Of a stretch of DNA of 64,000 nucleotides, positions 45,398-52,902 are shown one piece after another. Source of the stretch: Granulibacter bethesdensis CGDNIH1 (lineage in GTDB: Bacteria > Pseudomonadota > Alphaproteobacteria > Acetobacterales > Acetobacteraceae); assembly GCF_000014285.2 (NCBI RefSeq), contig NC_008343.2, positions 186,001 through 250,000 of the forward strand. The letters run 5' to 3'. The notes under the pieces were generated by a model. It had not been told where the DNA came from, ran no database searches, and saw only the letters and a program-made list of their open reading frames with translations. The position numbers and the translations under genes are program-made. Within the stretch, counting starts at the first letter, position 1; each line of letters begins with the position of its first letter.

Positions 45398-45922
45398 TTA
45401 TTTCGCTGCGCGCTGGATGGAGGCGGTGATGGCAGCCTCGGCCGCAGCCTTGTCGCCCCAGCCGGTGACCTTCACCCATTTATTGGGTTCCAGATCCTTG
45501 TAGCGCGTGAAGAAATGCTCGATCGCCTTGCGGGTGATTTCCGGCAGATCCTCGATTTTTTCCACCGTGCTGAATTGCGGATGCACCTTGTCATGCGGGA
45601 CGCAGATGATCTTTTCGTCGATCCCGCTTTCGTCTTCCATGTTCAGCACGCCGATCGGGCGGGCGCGAATCACGGCACCCGGCACCACGGGGGCAGGGGT
45701 CAGGACCAGCGCATCCGCCGGATCGCCATCATCGGCCAGCGTGCCGGGAATAAAACCGTATGAAGCCGGGTAGGCCATGGGTGTGAACAGGAAACGGTCC
45801 ACGATCACGGCGCCGGAGTCCTTGTCCACTTCGTATTTCACCGCAGAACCTTGCGGAATTTCGATCACGACATTGATGTCACTGGGGGGCTGCTTGCCAA
45901 TGGCCAGCTTGCTGACGTCCAT
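45398..45922 (-). CDS. ppa: Inorganic pyrophosphatase (family I)
   Basis: 174-residue cytosolic Mg-dependent enzyme hydrolysing pyrophosphate to phosphate, driving biosynthetic reactions. The catalytic region [11 protein letters not shown] carries the family I Asp triad signature, and [11 protein letters not shown] and the [14 protein letters not shown] segment are also diagnostic. Normal length. The gene is single, between a terminator and the tRNA gene; the promoter would be in 45923-46080. Confidence 0.97.
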   Translation of the reverse strand: MDVSKLAIGKQPPSDINVVIEIPQGSAVKYEVDKDSGAVIVDRFLFTPMAYPASYGFIPGTLADDGDPADALVLTPAPVVPGAVIRARPIGVLNMEDESGIDEKIICVPHDKVHPQFSTVEKIEDLPEITRKAIEHFFTRYKDLEPNKWVKVTGWGDKAAAEAAITASIQRAAK

Positions 45923-46083
45923 GAGAGGATACTCGTCTCGTTAAAGAAAAAGGTCGGCGCACCGTAACGGCCAGAGTTGTCCTTGCCAACATGGCGTAGT
46001 TGTGGTTCCCCTCCCTTCGCACCGTGTCGTACCGGGTGGGGGGCGTTATTCTCCGACTGGCGGCGGCGGCGCGCTACTCTCAT

Positions 46084-46156
46084 GCGCCTGTAGCTCAATG
46101 GTTAGAGCGGACCGCTCATAACGGTTTGGTTGCGGGTTCGAGTCCTGCCGGGCGCA
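46084..46156 (+). tRNA. tRNA with anticodon CAT (Ile2 or elongator Met)
   Basis: 73-base cloverleaf: acceptor GCGCCTG/CGGGCGC with one G-T pair, D-arm AGCTCAATGGTTAGAGC, anticodon stem GACCG/CGGTT around loop CTCATAA, T-arm GGGTTCGAGTCC. The CCA end is not encoded. The loop CTCATAA and the following TTGGTTG resemble tRNA-Ile2 (CAT modified to lysidine), but elongator Met cannot be excluded from sequence alone. Confidence 0.93.
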
Positions 46157-46223
46157 TATTTCGATCTCCGTCGGCCGCGGCTTTGTCAGACGCGGCCGAC
46201 CGGTCAACCGCCGGGAGCCAGAT

Positions 46224-47903
46224 ATGGCCAGCTACCAGTATGTTTATGTGATGAAGGATGTGACGAAGGCTTATCCGGGCGGCCGGGAAGTCTTCAAGGG
46301 CATTACCCTGTCCTTCCTGCCGGGCGTGAAGATCGGCGTACTGGGTGTCAACGGGGCCGGTAAATCGACCCTGATGAAAATCATGGCCGGCATTGAGAAA
46401 GAATATGGCGGCGAGGCCTGGGCCGCGGAAGGTGCCCGGGTCGGTTATCTGTCTCAGGAGCCACAGCTCGACCCCACCAAAACGGTGGCGGAAAACGTCG
46501 GCGAGGCGTTTGCGGAGCTGAAAGCGGCGATCGACCGCTTCAATGAAATTTCCATGGCGTTCGCCGAACCCATGGATGACGACAAGATGAACGAATTGCT
46601 GGCCGAGCAGGCCATGTTGCAGGAAAAGATCGACGCCGAGGATGGTTGGGATCTGGACCGCCGCGTTGAAATCGCACTGGACGCGTTGCGCTGCCCGCCA
46701 CCGGAGGCGTTGGTGGAGCGGTTGTCGGGCGGTGAGCGCCGCCGCGTCGCACTGTGCCGGCTGCTGCTGGAAAAGCCCGATCTGCTGCTGCTGGACGAAC
46801 CGACCAACCATCTGGATGCGGAAAGCGTGTCCTGGCTGGAACGCACGCTGCGCGATTATGCGGGCACGGTGATGGTCGTCACCCATGACCGTTACTTCCT
46901 GGACAACGTGACCAACTGGATTCTGGAGATCGAGCGGGGCCGTGGCTATCCGTTCGAGGGCAACTACTCCTCCTGGCTGGAGCAGAAGCGCAAGCGTCTG
47001 GCCCAGGAAGAAAAGGAAGAGAGCAACCGTCAGCGCGCCCTGGCGGCGGAGCAGGAATGGATTCAGTCCAGCCCTCGTGCCCGTCAGGCCAAGAGCAAGG
47101 CCCGTATCCAGCGTTATGAGGAATTGCTGAACAAGTCGCAGGAACAGGCCGGTGGCGTAGCGGATATCGTGATTCCGCCCGGCCCCCGTCTGGGCGGTAC
47201 GGTGATCGAGGCGGAAGATCTGCGTAAATCCTTCGGCAATCGTCTGCTGATCGACGGGCTTAACTTCAAGCTGCCGCCGGGTGGTATCGTCGGCGTCATT
47301 GGTCCCAACGGCGCAGGCAAGACGACACTGTTCCGTATGATTACCGGGGTGGAGCAGCCCGATTCCGGTTCCCTGACCGTGGGTGACACCGTGAAGCTGG
47401 GTTATGTGGATCAGAACCGCGACAGTCTGGACGACAACAAGACCGTCTGGGAAGAAATCAGCGGCGGCACGGATGTGATTCATCTGGGCAAGCGCACAGT
47501 GGCCAGCCGGGCCTATGTCGGGGCCTTCAATTTCAAAGGGCCCGATCAGCAGAAAAGAGTCGGCGTGCTGTCAGGCGGCGAACGTAACCGCGTGCATCTC
47601 GCTAAAATGCTCAAGAGCGAGGCCAATGTGATCCTGCTCGACGAGCCGACCAATGATCTGGATGTCGATACATTGCGGGCCCTGGAAGACGCTCTGGCGG
47701 ATTTCGCAGGCTGTGCCGTGATCATCAGCCATGACCGATGGTTCCTCGATCGTCTTGCAACGCATATCCTCGCTTTCGAAGGCGATAGCCATGTCGAGTG
47801 GTTCGAAGGTAACTTCCAGGCCTATGAAGAGGATAAGCGACGCCGACTTGGCGCCGAGGCCACCGAGCCACATCGTATTAAGTACCGCCCGCTGGAGCGT
47901 TGA
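46224..47903 (+). CDS. ettA: EttA, energy-dependent translational throttle (ABC-F ATPase)
   Basis: 559-residue soluble ABC-F protein that binds the ribosomal E site and gates the first elongation step by ATP/ADP ratio. Two ATPase domains have Walker A GVNGAGKSTL and GPNGAGKTTL, signatures LSGGERRRVALC and LSGGERNRVHLA, and Walker B LLLDEPTNHLD and ILLDEPTNDLD. Between them lies the charged helical linker (about 245-300), and the first domain has the arm insertion typical of EttA (about 95-140). Length equals the family norm. Confidence 0.96.
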   Translation: MASYQYVYVMKDVTKAYPGGREVFKGITLSFLPGVKIGVLGVNGAGKSTLMKIMAGIEKEYGGEAWAAEGARVGYLSQEPQLDPTKTVAENVGEAFAELKAAIDRFNEISMAFAEPMDDDKMNELLAEQAMLQEKIDAEDGWDLDRRVEIALDALRCPPPEALVERLSGGERRRVALCRLLLEKPDLLLLDEPTNHLDAESVSWLERTLRDYAGTVMVVTHDRYFLDNVTNWILEIERGRGYPFEGNYSSWLEQKRKRLAQEEKEESNRQRALAAEQEWIQSSPRARQAKSKARIQRYEELLNKSQEQAGGVADIVIPPGPRLGGTVIEAEDLRKSFGNRLLIDGLNFKLPPGGIVGVIGPNGAGKTTLFRMITGVEQPDSGSLTVGDTVKLGYVDQNRDSLDDNKTVWEEISGGTDVIHLGKRTVASRAYVGAFNFKGPDQQKRVGVLSGGERNRVHLAKMLKSEANVILLDEPTNDLDVDTLRALEDALADFAGCAVIISHDRWFLDRLATHILAFEGDSHVEWFEGNFQAYEEDKRRRLGAEATEPHRIKYRPLER

Positions 47904-48483
47904 GGACGGGGCGGGGCGCTCCCCCGCCCTTGCCACGGCTGCTCTTCTGGCGGATCTGATCCCGGCCGGGCGCATTCTGCGCACGGGGCGTCTGCTGCTG
48001 TACCCTGTCACCTATGCCGATCTGCCCGACCTATGCCGGATCAAGGCTGATCCCGGGGTCTTCGCGATCATGCTGGGCGGGGTTCGTAATTCCTTGCAGG
48101 CAGCGGAGGAACTGGCCGCTGATATTGCCTTCTGGGGTCAGCATAATGTCGGGATGTGGGTGGTGCGGGATGCCCATACCGGCCATTTCGAGGGGCTGAC
48201 TGGTTTGATGGGCCGCCCGGATGGGCGTGGCATGTCGATTCGTTTCGCATTTTGGCCGGAGGCGCGGGGCCGTGGTTATGCCCGCGAAGCGGCGGGAGCC
48301 GCCTTGCGCTATGCCCATGATGTTGCAGGGGTGGAACGTGTCATCGGCGTTGCGCGGGAGGAAAACTGGGGTTCCCGCATGGTGCTGGGCAGTATCGGTA
48401 TGCGGCATGCCGACAGTTTTATGCGGGATGGATACCGGATGCTGGTTTACGAAAGCTGGCGGATGGGCCGTCCGCCAGCATAG
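47824..48483 (+). CDS. GNAT acetyltransferase, RimJ/RimL type
   Basis: About 219 residues if started at ATG 47824, which lies inside the end of ettA in another frame (80-base overlap). The recognisable GNAT fold begins only at ILRTGRLLLYPVTYADLPDL (about 47970), and no ATG, GTG or TTG occurs in frame between 47824 and that point, so either the overlap is real or a rare CTG start (e.g. 47947) is used. The acetyl-CoA loop is PEARGRGYAREAAGAALRYA. Members acetylate ribosomal-protein N-termini or small molecules; target unknown. Confidence 0.75.
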   Translation: MKRISDADLAPRPPSHIVLSTARWSVEDGAGRSPALATAALLADLIPAGRILRTGRLLLYPVTYADLPDLCRIKADPGVFAIMLGGVRNSLQAAEELAADIAFWGQHNVGMWVVRDAHTGHFEGLTGLMGRPDGRGMSIRFAFWPEARGRGYAREAAGAALRYAHDVAGVERVIGVAREENWGSRMVLGSIGMRHADSFMRDGYRMLVYESWRMGRPPA

Positions 48484-48484
48484 G

Positions 48485-49429
48485 TCAGCGCAGGAACGTG
48501 CCGAAGGAGCGCGGGCTGTTCCCCGCTTTCACCAGCGCCTTCTGATGGCCGTTTTCGGCATCCAGAATAGACAGCGTATCGTCCATCCAGTTGACGACGT
48601 ACAGGGTCTTGCCGTCCGCACTGGTCTGGATGCCTTCAGGGTAGGAGCCGACACCGAAACTGGTGATCGGCTTGAGGCTCACCGTATCGAATACGGTGAC
48701 GGAATCAGACATCTCGTTGGTCACATAGCCGCGCTGCCCATGCACGGTGACGACGTAGGGGCGATGCCCGGTCGGAATCCGGGCCAGCAGGGTGCGTGAT
48801 GGCAGGTCGATGACGGCGACATCATTGGATTCGACATCGGCGGCATAGGCGCGTCTACCATCCGAGGAAACCATGACGCCAAACGGATGCTGCCCGGTCT
48901 TGATGGAGGCCAGATGTTTGAAATGCACAGGATCAAGGATGGAAATCTGATTATCTTCCCGGTCCGCACAAATCAGGTTTTTGCCATCGGGTGTGAAAGC
49001 CAGCCCGGAGGGAGATTTCCCGGTTTCAATGACAGCTTTGACAGCACCGCTTACGCTGTCCAGAGCGGTGACATGATTGGCAAACCAGTCCGCCACAAAC
49101 ACAGTGCCGCCGTCGGGTGAAACAGCGACACCCAGCGGTGCGCCGCCAACTGTAATGCGCTTGATCACCCTGCGCTGCACAGCATCGAGAATGGTGAGGC
49201 TGTGATCTTCAGGGGCAGTAACATAGGCACGGCTGCCATCCCGGCTTATGGCAATTCCGGCGACATCCCCCGTCATTGGAATGGAGGCGACCGGTTTTGT
49301 GCTCTCCAGATCAATGATGGTGACCATGTGACCCTGCTGATCGGTCACGAAAGCTTCCTCCGCCCGGCCTGTCAGCGGGGTAAGGAAAAGGAAAGCGGCT
49401 GATAACGCGCTCAGCAGGGTCTTTATCAT
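48485..49429 (-). CDS. Secreted YVTN/YncE-type beta-propeller protein
   Basis: 314-residue periplasmic protein with a Sec signal peptide (MIKTLLSALSAAFLFLTPLTG, cleaved near GRA-EE). The rest is a seven-bladed propeller of about 42-residue repeats with the YVTN pattern, e.g. AYVTAPEDHSLTILDA, VFVADWFANHVTALD and LYVVNWMDDTLSILD. No catalytic residues recognised; such proteins bind DNA, metal or partner enzymes. The start is three bases from the stop of the SRPBCC gene upstream on the same strand, so they form one operon. Confidence 0.85.
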   Translation of the reverse strand: MIKTLLSALSAAFLFLTPLTGRAEEAFVTDQQGHMVTIIDLESTKPVASIPMTGDVAGIAISRDGSRAYVTAPEDHSLTILDAVQRRVIKRITVGGAPLGVAVSPDGGTVFVADWFANHVTALDSVSGAVKAVIETGKSPSGLAFTPDGKNLICADREDNQISILDPVHFKHLASIKTGQHPFGVMVSSDGRRAYAADVESNDVAVIDLPSRTLLARIPTGHRPYVVTVHGQRGYVTNEMSDSVTVFDTVSLKPITSFGVGSYPEGIQTSADGKTLYVVNWMDDTLSILDAENGHQKALVKAGNSPRSFGTFLR

Positions 49430-49432
49430 GGG

Positions 49433-49990
49433 TTAACCGCCGAATTTGGCCTTCAAGGCGGCGAGGCCGGCTTTCATGTAGTCGGCGACCGCCTTTTTGG
49501 ACGCTTCATCGTTCAGGTTCGGCGGCGGATCATTGTTCATGTAGCCGCGATAGAAAGCCGCGTTCCATTCGACGGTGGATTTGCCACCAGCCGCCGGAGA
49601 GACGGACAGCTCCGTAGACAGGTCGTTCGCGGGCAGGGCATCCGGATTGGGCTTGGTGAGGAAGGTTTTGTACAGATGCTCGGTGGCATCGTATTTATCC
49701 AGAGACTCGGTGATCGGCTTCCCGGATGCTTTCAGCGTCAGGGTACGCAGGGAGGTAACCTTGTTACCGCCATCACCGGTGGCGCTTGCCACGGCGGGAT
49801 TCCAGCTCATGTCGTGGAAATTGCCGATGACGGCCCAGACTTTGTCCGGGGTTGCGTTGACCGTCACGGATTCCTCGACCTTCTGACGGGTCGGGCCATG
49901 GGCGGAGGCCTGTGAAGCGGCAAAGGAGGATACAAGAACCGGAACAGCCAGCATGGCTGCGCGGGCAGGGGTAAGCCAGTGAAGAAGCAT
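49433..49990 (-). CDS. Secreted SRPBCC (START-like) family protein
   Basis: 185 residues from the ATG at 49990, which has GGGAG upstream; the frame extends to 50113 but without a signal. The signal peptide (about 1-33, ending SASQASA-like, here ASQASA) directs export. The mature chain is a polyketide_cyc2/SRPBCC domain: ESVTVNATPDKVWAVIGNF, then W in MSWNPAV and a C-terminal long helix (about 155-185). These helix-grip folds bind hydrophobic ligands in a cavity. It is the first gene of a two-gene operon with the YVTN propeller. Confidence 0.82.
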   Translation of the reverse strand: MLLHWLTPARAAMLAVPVLVSSFAASQASAHGPTRQKVEESVTVNATPDKVWAVIGNFHDMSWNPAVASATGDGGNKVTSLRTLTLKASGKPITESLDKYDATEHLYKTFLTKPNPDALPANDLSTELSVSPAAGGKSTVEWNAAFYRGYMNNDPPPNLNDEASKKAVADYMKAGLAALKAKFGG

Positions 49991-50088
49991 GACAATCTCC
50001 CGTTGGGGCGGCAAATATTGCCCGCTCTTTTCCGCAGAACAAGCGCATGAAGAAGAAAAAGTCTTAAATTCGAGGTTCAGTTTGATCG

Positions 50089-50122
50089 GTTTTTTCAGCG
50101 CCAGTGATGGCACTGAAAAAAC
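50089..50122. other. Long hairpin with T-run first and A-run last
   Basis: GTTTTTTCAG then GCCA, loop GTGA, TGGC and CTGAAAAAAC: 14 paired bases with one C/A mismatch. The T-run is on the 5' side and the A-run on the 3' side on both strands, the reverse of an intrinsic terminator. Located between the SRPBCC gene and the mlaC stop. Confidence 0.6.
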
Positions 50123-50129
50123 GCTCTGT

Positions 50130-50753
50130 TTATTCCCCGGCCTGCCGGCTGATGGCGGAGATCAGGGTATCGAGATCCTGGTTATGATGTTGCAGGAAGC
50201 TGGCATAATCCTGCCGTTGGGTCAGCCGCAGGCTGGTGCCTTCCGCCAGCACATCCACAATACGGGGGGGACCGCCCTGTGTCGCCACAACCCACTGGAC
50301 GTTGGCCGGGGCATTTCCGGGGCGATGAATGATGGTTTGAACCAGCGTATTTTCGCCTTGTGGCGTCACGCGGCCAAGCGTGTAGCTCATGCCTTTTGCT
50401 TCGCCGATCTTGCTTGTGACGTTACGGACGAGAACCTTGTGAAACAGGTTCAGATATTGCTGCCGCTGTTGCTGTGAGGCACTCGTCCAGTAACGGCCAA
50501 GGCAGAAACGTCCCACATTATCGACATCGATATAGCTGTCGACGATACGGGTCAGTTCGGCTTTTTTCCTGGCTTCGTTGGGAGAATTATTGACCGCAGC
50601 CACCAGTTCATTCCCGGCACGACGGATGAAGTCGGCCGCTACGTTGCTCTGGGCATGGGTGGGCAGAGGCAGAAATGTGGCACCGGCAAGGGCGGCGGCC
50701 AGAAACAGTCGTCGATTCAACACAATGGCATCCATGAGGTTCAGTTTTACCAT
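50130..50753 (-). CDS. mlaC: MlaC/Ttg2-type periplasmic phospholipid-binding protein
   Basis: 207-residue secreted protein that shuttles phospholipid between the outer-membrane MlaA complex and the inner-membrane Mla transporter. Signal about 13-35 (LNRRLFLAAALAGATFLPLP). Family signatures: the RIVDSYIDVDNVGRFCLGRYW segment (about 68-88), RQQYLNLFHKVLVRNV, and the VQWVVATQGGPPRIVDVLAEG region near the C-terminus. The upstream mlaA gene is 37 bases away on the same strand. The start may instead be the internal Met at 50735. Confidence 0.85.
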   Translation of the reverse strand: MVKLNLMDAIVLNRRLFLAAALAGATFLPLPTHAQSNVAADFIRRAGNELVAAVNNSPNEARKKAELTRIVDSYIDVDNVGRFCLGRYWTSASQQQRQQYLNLFHKVLVRNVTSKIGEAKGMSYTLGRVTPQGENTLVQTIIHRPGNAPANVQWVVATQGGPPRIVDVLAEGTSLRLTQRQDYASFLQHHNQDLDTLISAISRQAGE

Positions 50754-50790
50754 TCACGCGGGAGCGGCCGGTGTGAAAACCAGGTCCGGA

Positions 50791-51618
50791 TCAGGGTTGT
50801 CCCGGTCCGGAAGCGGGGAACAGGTCTTCGTCCTTTACCGTCCCTTTGTTGCGGGCATCTTCGATCACGCTGGCGCGGTGCTGACGGAACAGGCTGCGGA
50901 ACGTGGCGTAAGGGTCTAACGACGTTTCCTGGATCGAGTTCAGAACATCATTGGCCTGATCGCGCATGTCGGCAGCGGAGACGCTGTACTGTGCCCAGAG
51001 CAGCTTGTTGACTGTGGCTCCCTGCCCAAACCATGTGGTGGGGGACATGGCAACATCGACGCCATAGCCGGAGGCATCGCGCGGATTGCTGGGCCCCAGA
51101 ATCGGCAGGAACAGGAACGGGCCTTCCGGTACGCCCCACAGCGCCATGGTAACGCCGAAATCGGTATCGTGGCGTTTGATGCCCATATTGCCGGCCACAT
51201 CGAACAGGCCGCCAATGCCAAGCGTGCTGTTGATAGCGAAGCGGGACAGTGTGTCGCCGGCGCGCTTTCCGTTCCACTGCAGAACGTCATTGGCCAGGAT
51301 CACCGGGGTCTGGATATTGGTAATCGCGTTGCGGAACCCGGTGCGGACCGGGGAGGGGACAACATAATGATAGGCAAGGGCCACCGGTTTCAGCACCACC
51401 GCATCGATGGCATCGTTCACCTGGTACATGACCCGGTTGGTGGGTTCCAGCGGATCGTTGGCCTGCTGGTATTCCGCGACAGCTTCCTTGTCGCTGGCAG
51501 GTGGTTTGGTCGCACATGCGGCTATCAGGCCGGGCAGCAGCAGGGCAGCCGCAAGCCGGCGTAACGAAAGCCCGAACGGACGCATGGTTGGAACTGTGTC
51601 AGAACAATCAGCGCGCAT
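50791..51618 (-). CDS. mlaA: MlaA (VacJ) outer-membrane lipoprotein
   Basis: 275-residue lipoprotein that removes mislocalised phospholipids from the outer leaflet of the outer membrane, handing them to MlaC. The lipobox LIAAC sits near residue 35; a start at Met12 (51585) would be cleaner. Diagnostic segments are NDPLEPTNRVMYQVND, VPSPVRTGFRNAITNI, and DTDFGVTMALWGVPEGPFLFLPILGP followed by DASGYGVD (split from the longer motif). It precedes mlaC; the inner-membrane mlaFED genes are not in the window. Confidence 0.93.
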   Translation of the reverse strand: MRADCSDTVPTMRPFGLSLRRLAAALLLPGLIAACATKPPASDKEAVAEYQQANDPLEPTNRVMYQVNDAIDAVVLKPVALAYHYVVPSPVRTGFRNAITNIQTPVILANDVLQWNGKRAGDTLSRFAINSTLGIGGLFDVAGNMGIKRHDTDFGVTMALWGVPEGPFLFLPILGPSNPRDASGYGVDVAMSPTTWFGQGATVNKLLWAQYSVSAADMRDQANDVLNSIQETSLDPYATFRSLFRQHRASVIEDARNKGTVKDEDLFPASGPGQP

Positions 51619-51855
51619 GGGCGGCAGGTCCTTGAAGAATTAAGCCCCGCCGCGATGGTCGGGGGTGTATGGCCAGACAGCCTGTCTCTGCGAACTGTTG
51701 TAGCATGCAGTTACGGGGCTGCAACGCATCCGGATGTATGAGGTTGTGCATCATGGCGCTATCAGGCAAGAGCTAGCCATCACTGTGGCCGTCAGGTGAC
51801 AACACCGACCGGCTTTTCCCTTCCGGCGCGAGGGGATGGATGGAGACAGAGGGAT

Positions 51856-52818
51856 ATGAATCGTCTGGCGGGTCAGGAACAGCAGGGTGAAAGCGCGACA
51901 TTGCGGCGCTGGCTGACCGGCCCGCGCGTGACCGGGCTGCCGGCCATGGATGCGGAACATCCTGTGCCGCTGCTGTCGTTTGAATTCTTCCCGCCGAAAA
52001 CGGAAGCCCTGGAACGTCAGCTCTGGGCCTGCATCAGACGTCTGGAGCCGCTGGGGCCGCGTTTCGTGTCCGTGACTTACGGCGCAGGCGGCTCGACTCA
52101 GGCCCGTACGCATGAGACCGTTGCCCGTATTGTCCGTGAAACCAGCCTGACCCCCGCTGCGCATCTGACCTGTGTGGGTGCCACACGCGATGAGGTCGAT
52201 GAGGTCGCCCGCCATTACTGGGAGGCTGGGGTGAGGCATATCGTCGCCTTGCGGGGGGATATGCCGGGGGGTGCCCCGTATCAGCCCCATCCGGGCGGAT
52301 ACGCCTATGCTTCCGATCTGGTGGCCGGACTGAAACGGATCGGAGATTTCGAGATTTCAGTGGCGGCCTATCCCGAGACTCACCCGGCTGCACCGGATGC
52401 CGGGTTTGATCTGGACAATCTGAAACGCAAGCTCGATGCCGGGGCGACACGGGCGATCACCCAGTATTTTTTCGACACGGATACCTTCCTGCGTTTTCTG
52501 GATCGCTGCCTTGTCGCGGGTATTACCGCGCCGATCGTGCCCGGTATCATGCCCGTCTCCAACTATGCGCAGGCGGTTCGCTTCAGCACGGCGATCGGTA
52601 CCAGCGTGCCGGACTGGCTGGGCCGCCTGTTCGACGGGCTGGAAGACGATGTGGAAACCCGCCGTATGGTCGCGGCGGTGGTCGCGGCAGAGCAGGTCAG
52701 GCTGTTGCAGGCCAACGGGATTGACGAATTTCACTTCTATACGTTGAACCGTCCTGATCTGGTCTATGCGATTGCCCGTATTCTGGGTGTTCATCCCCCT
52801 GCCGCACCAATCGCCTGA
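51856..52818 (+). CDS. metF: Methylenetetrahydrofolate reductase
   Basis: 320-residue flavoprotein reducing 5,10-methylene-THF to 5-methyl-THF for methionine synthesis. ATG 51856 has AGAGGG close upstream; a longer frame starts with GTG at 51796. Seen: LSFEFFPPKTEALERQLW with the catalytic Glu, SVTYGAGGSTQARTHET, HLTCVGATRDEVD, HIVALRGDMPGG, and the NRPDLVYAI C-terminus. It consumes methylene-THF such as that made by sarcosine oxidase, though the two loci are far apart. About 180 bases upstream are gene-free; I could not fit a SAM riboswitch there. Confidence 0.96.
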   Translation: MNRLAGQEQQGESATLRRWLTGPRVTGLPAMDAEHPVPLLSFEFFPPKTEALERQLWACIRRLEPLGPRFVSVTYGAGGSTQARTHETVARIVRETSLTPAAHLTCVGATRDEVDEVARHYWEAGVRHIVALRGDMPGGAPYQPHPGGYAYASDLVAGLKRIGDFEISVAAYPETHPAAPDAGFDLDNLKRKLDAGATRAITQYFFDTDTFLRFLDRCLVAGITAPIVPGIMPVSNYAQAVRFSTAIGTSVPDWLGRLFDGLEDDVETRRMVAAVVAAEQVRLLQANGIDEFHFYTLNRPDLVYAIARILGVHPPAAPIA

Positions 52819-52902
52819 GTAGGTGTGAGCTTCCACCCTCGGACTGCCCCTGCACGGATCTGGCCCTGCACGGATGTAGTCTGACAACATATATCGGATT
52901 TC

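Noticed and set aside
51619-51855. Possible SAM-type riboswitch upstream of metF
   Set aside because: I tried to fit SAM-II and SAM/SAH motifs and did not find the conserved core; only a weak TCAC/GTGA pairing is present.
52848-52875. Direct repeat CCCTGCACGGAT, twice with a 16-base period, between metF and the helicase gene
   Set aside because: Two short copies only; no array and no flanking element, so most likely chance or slippage.
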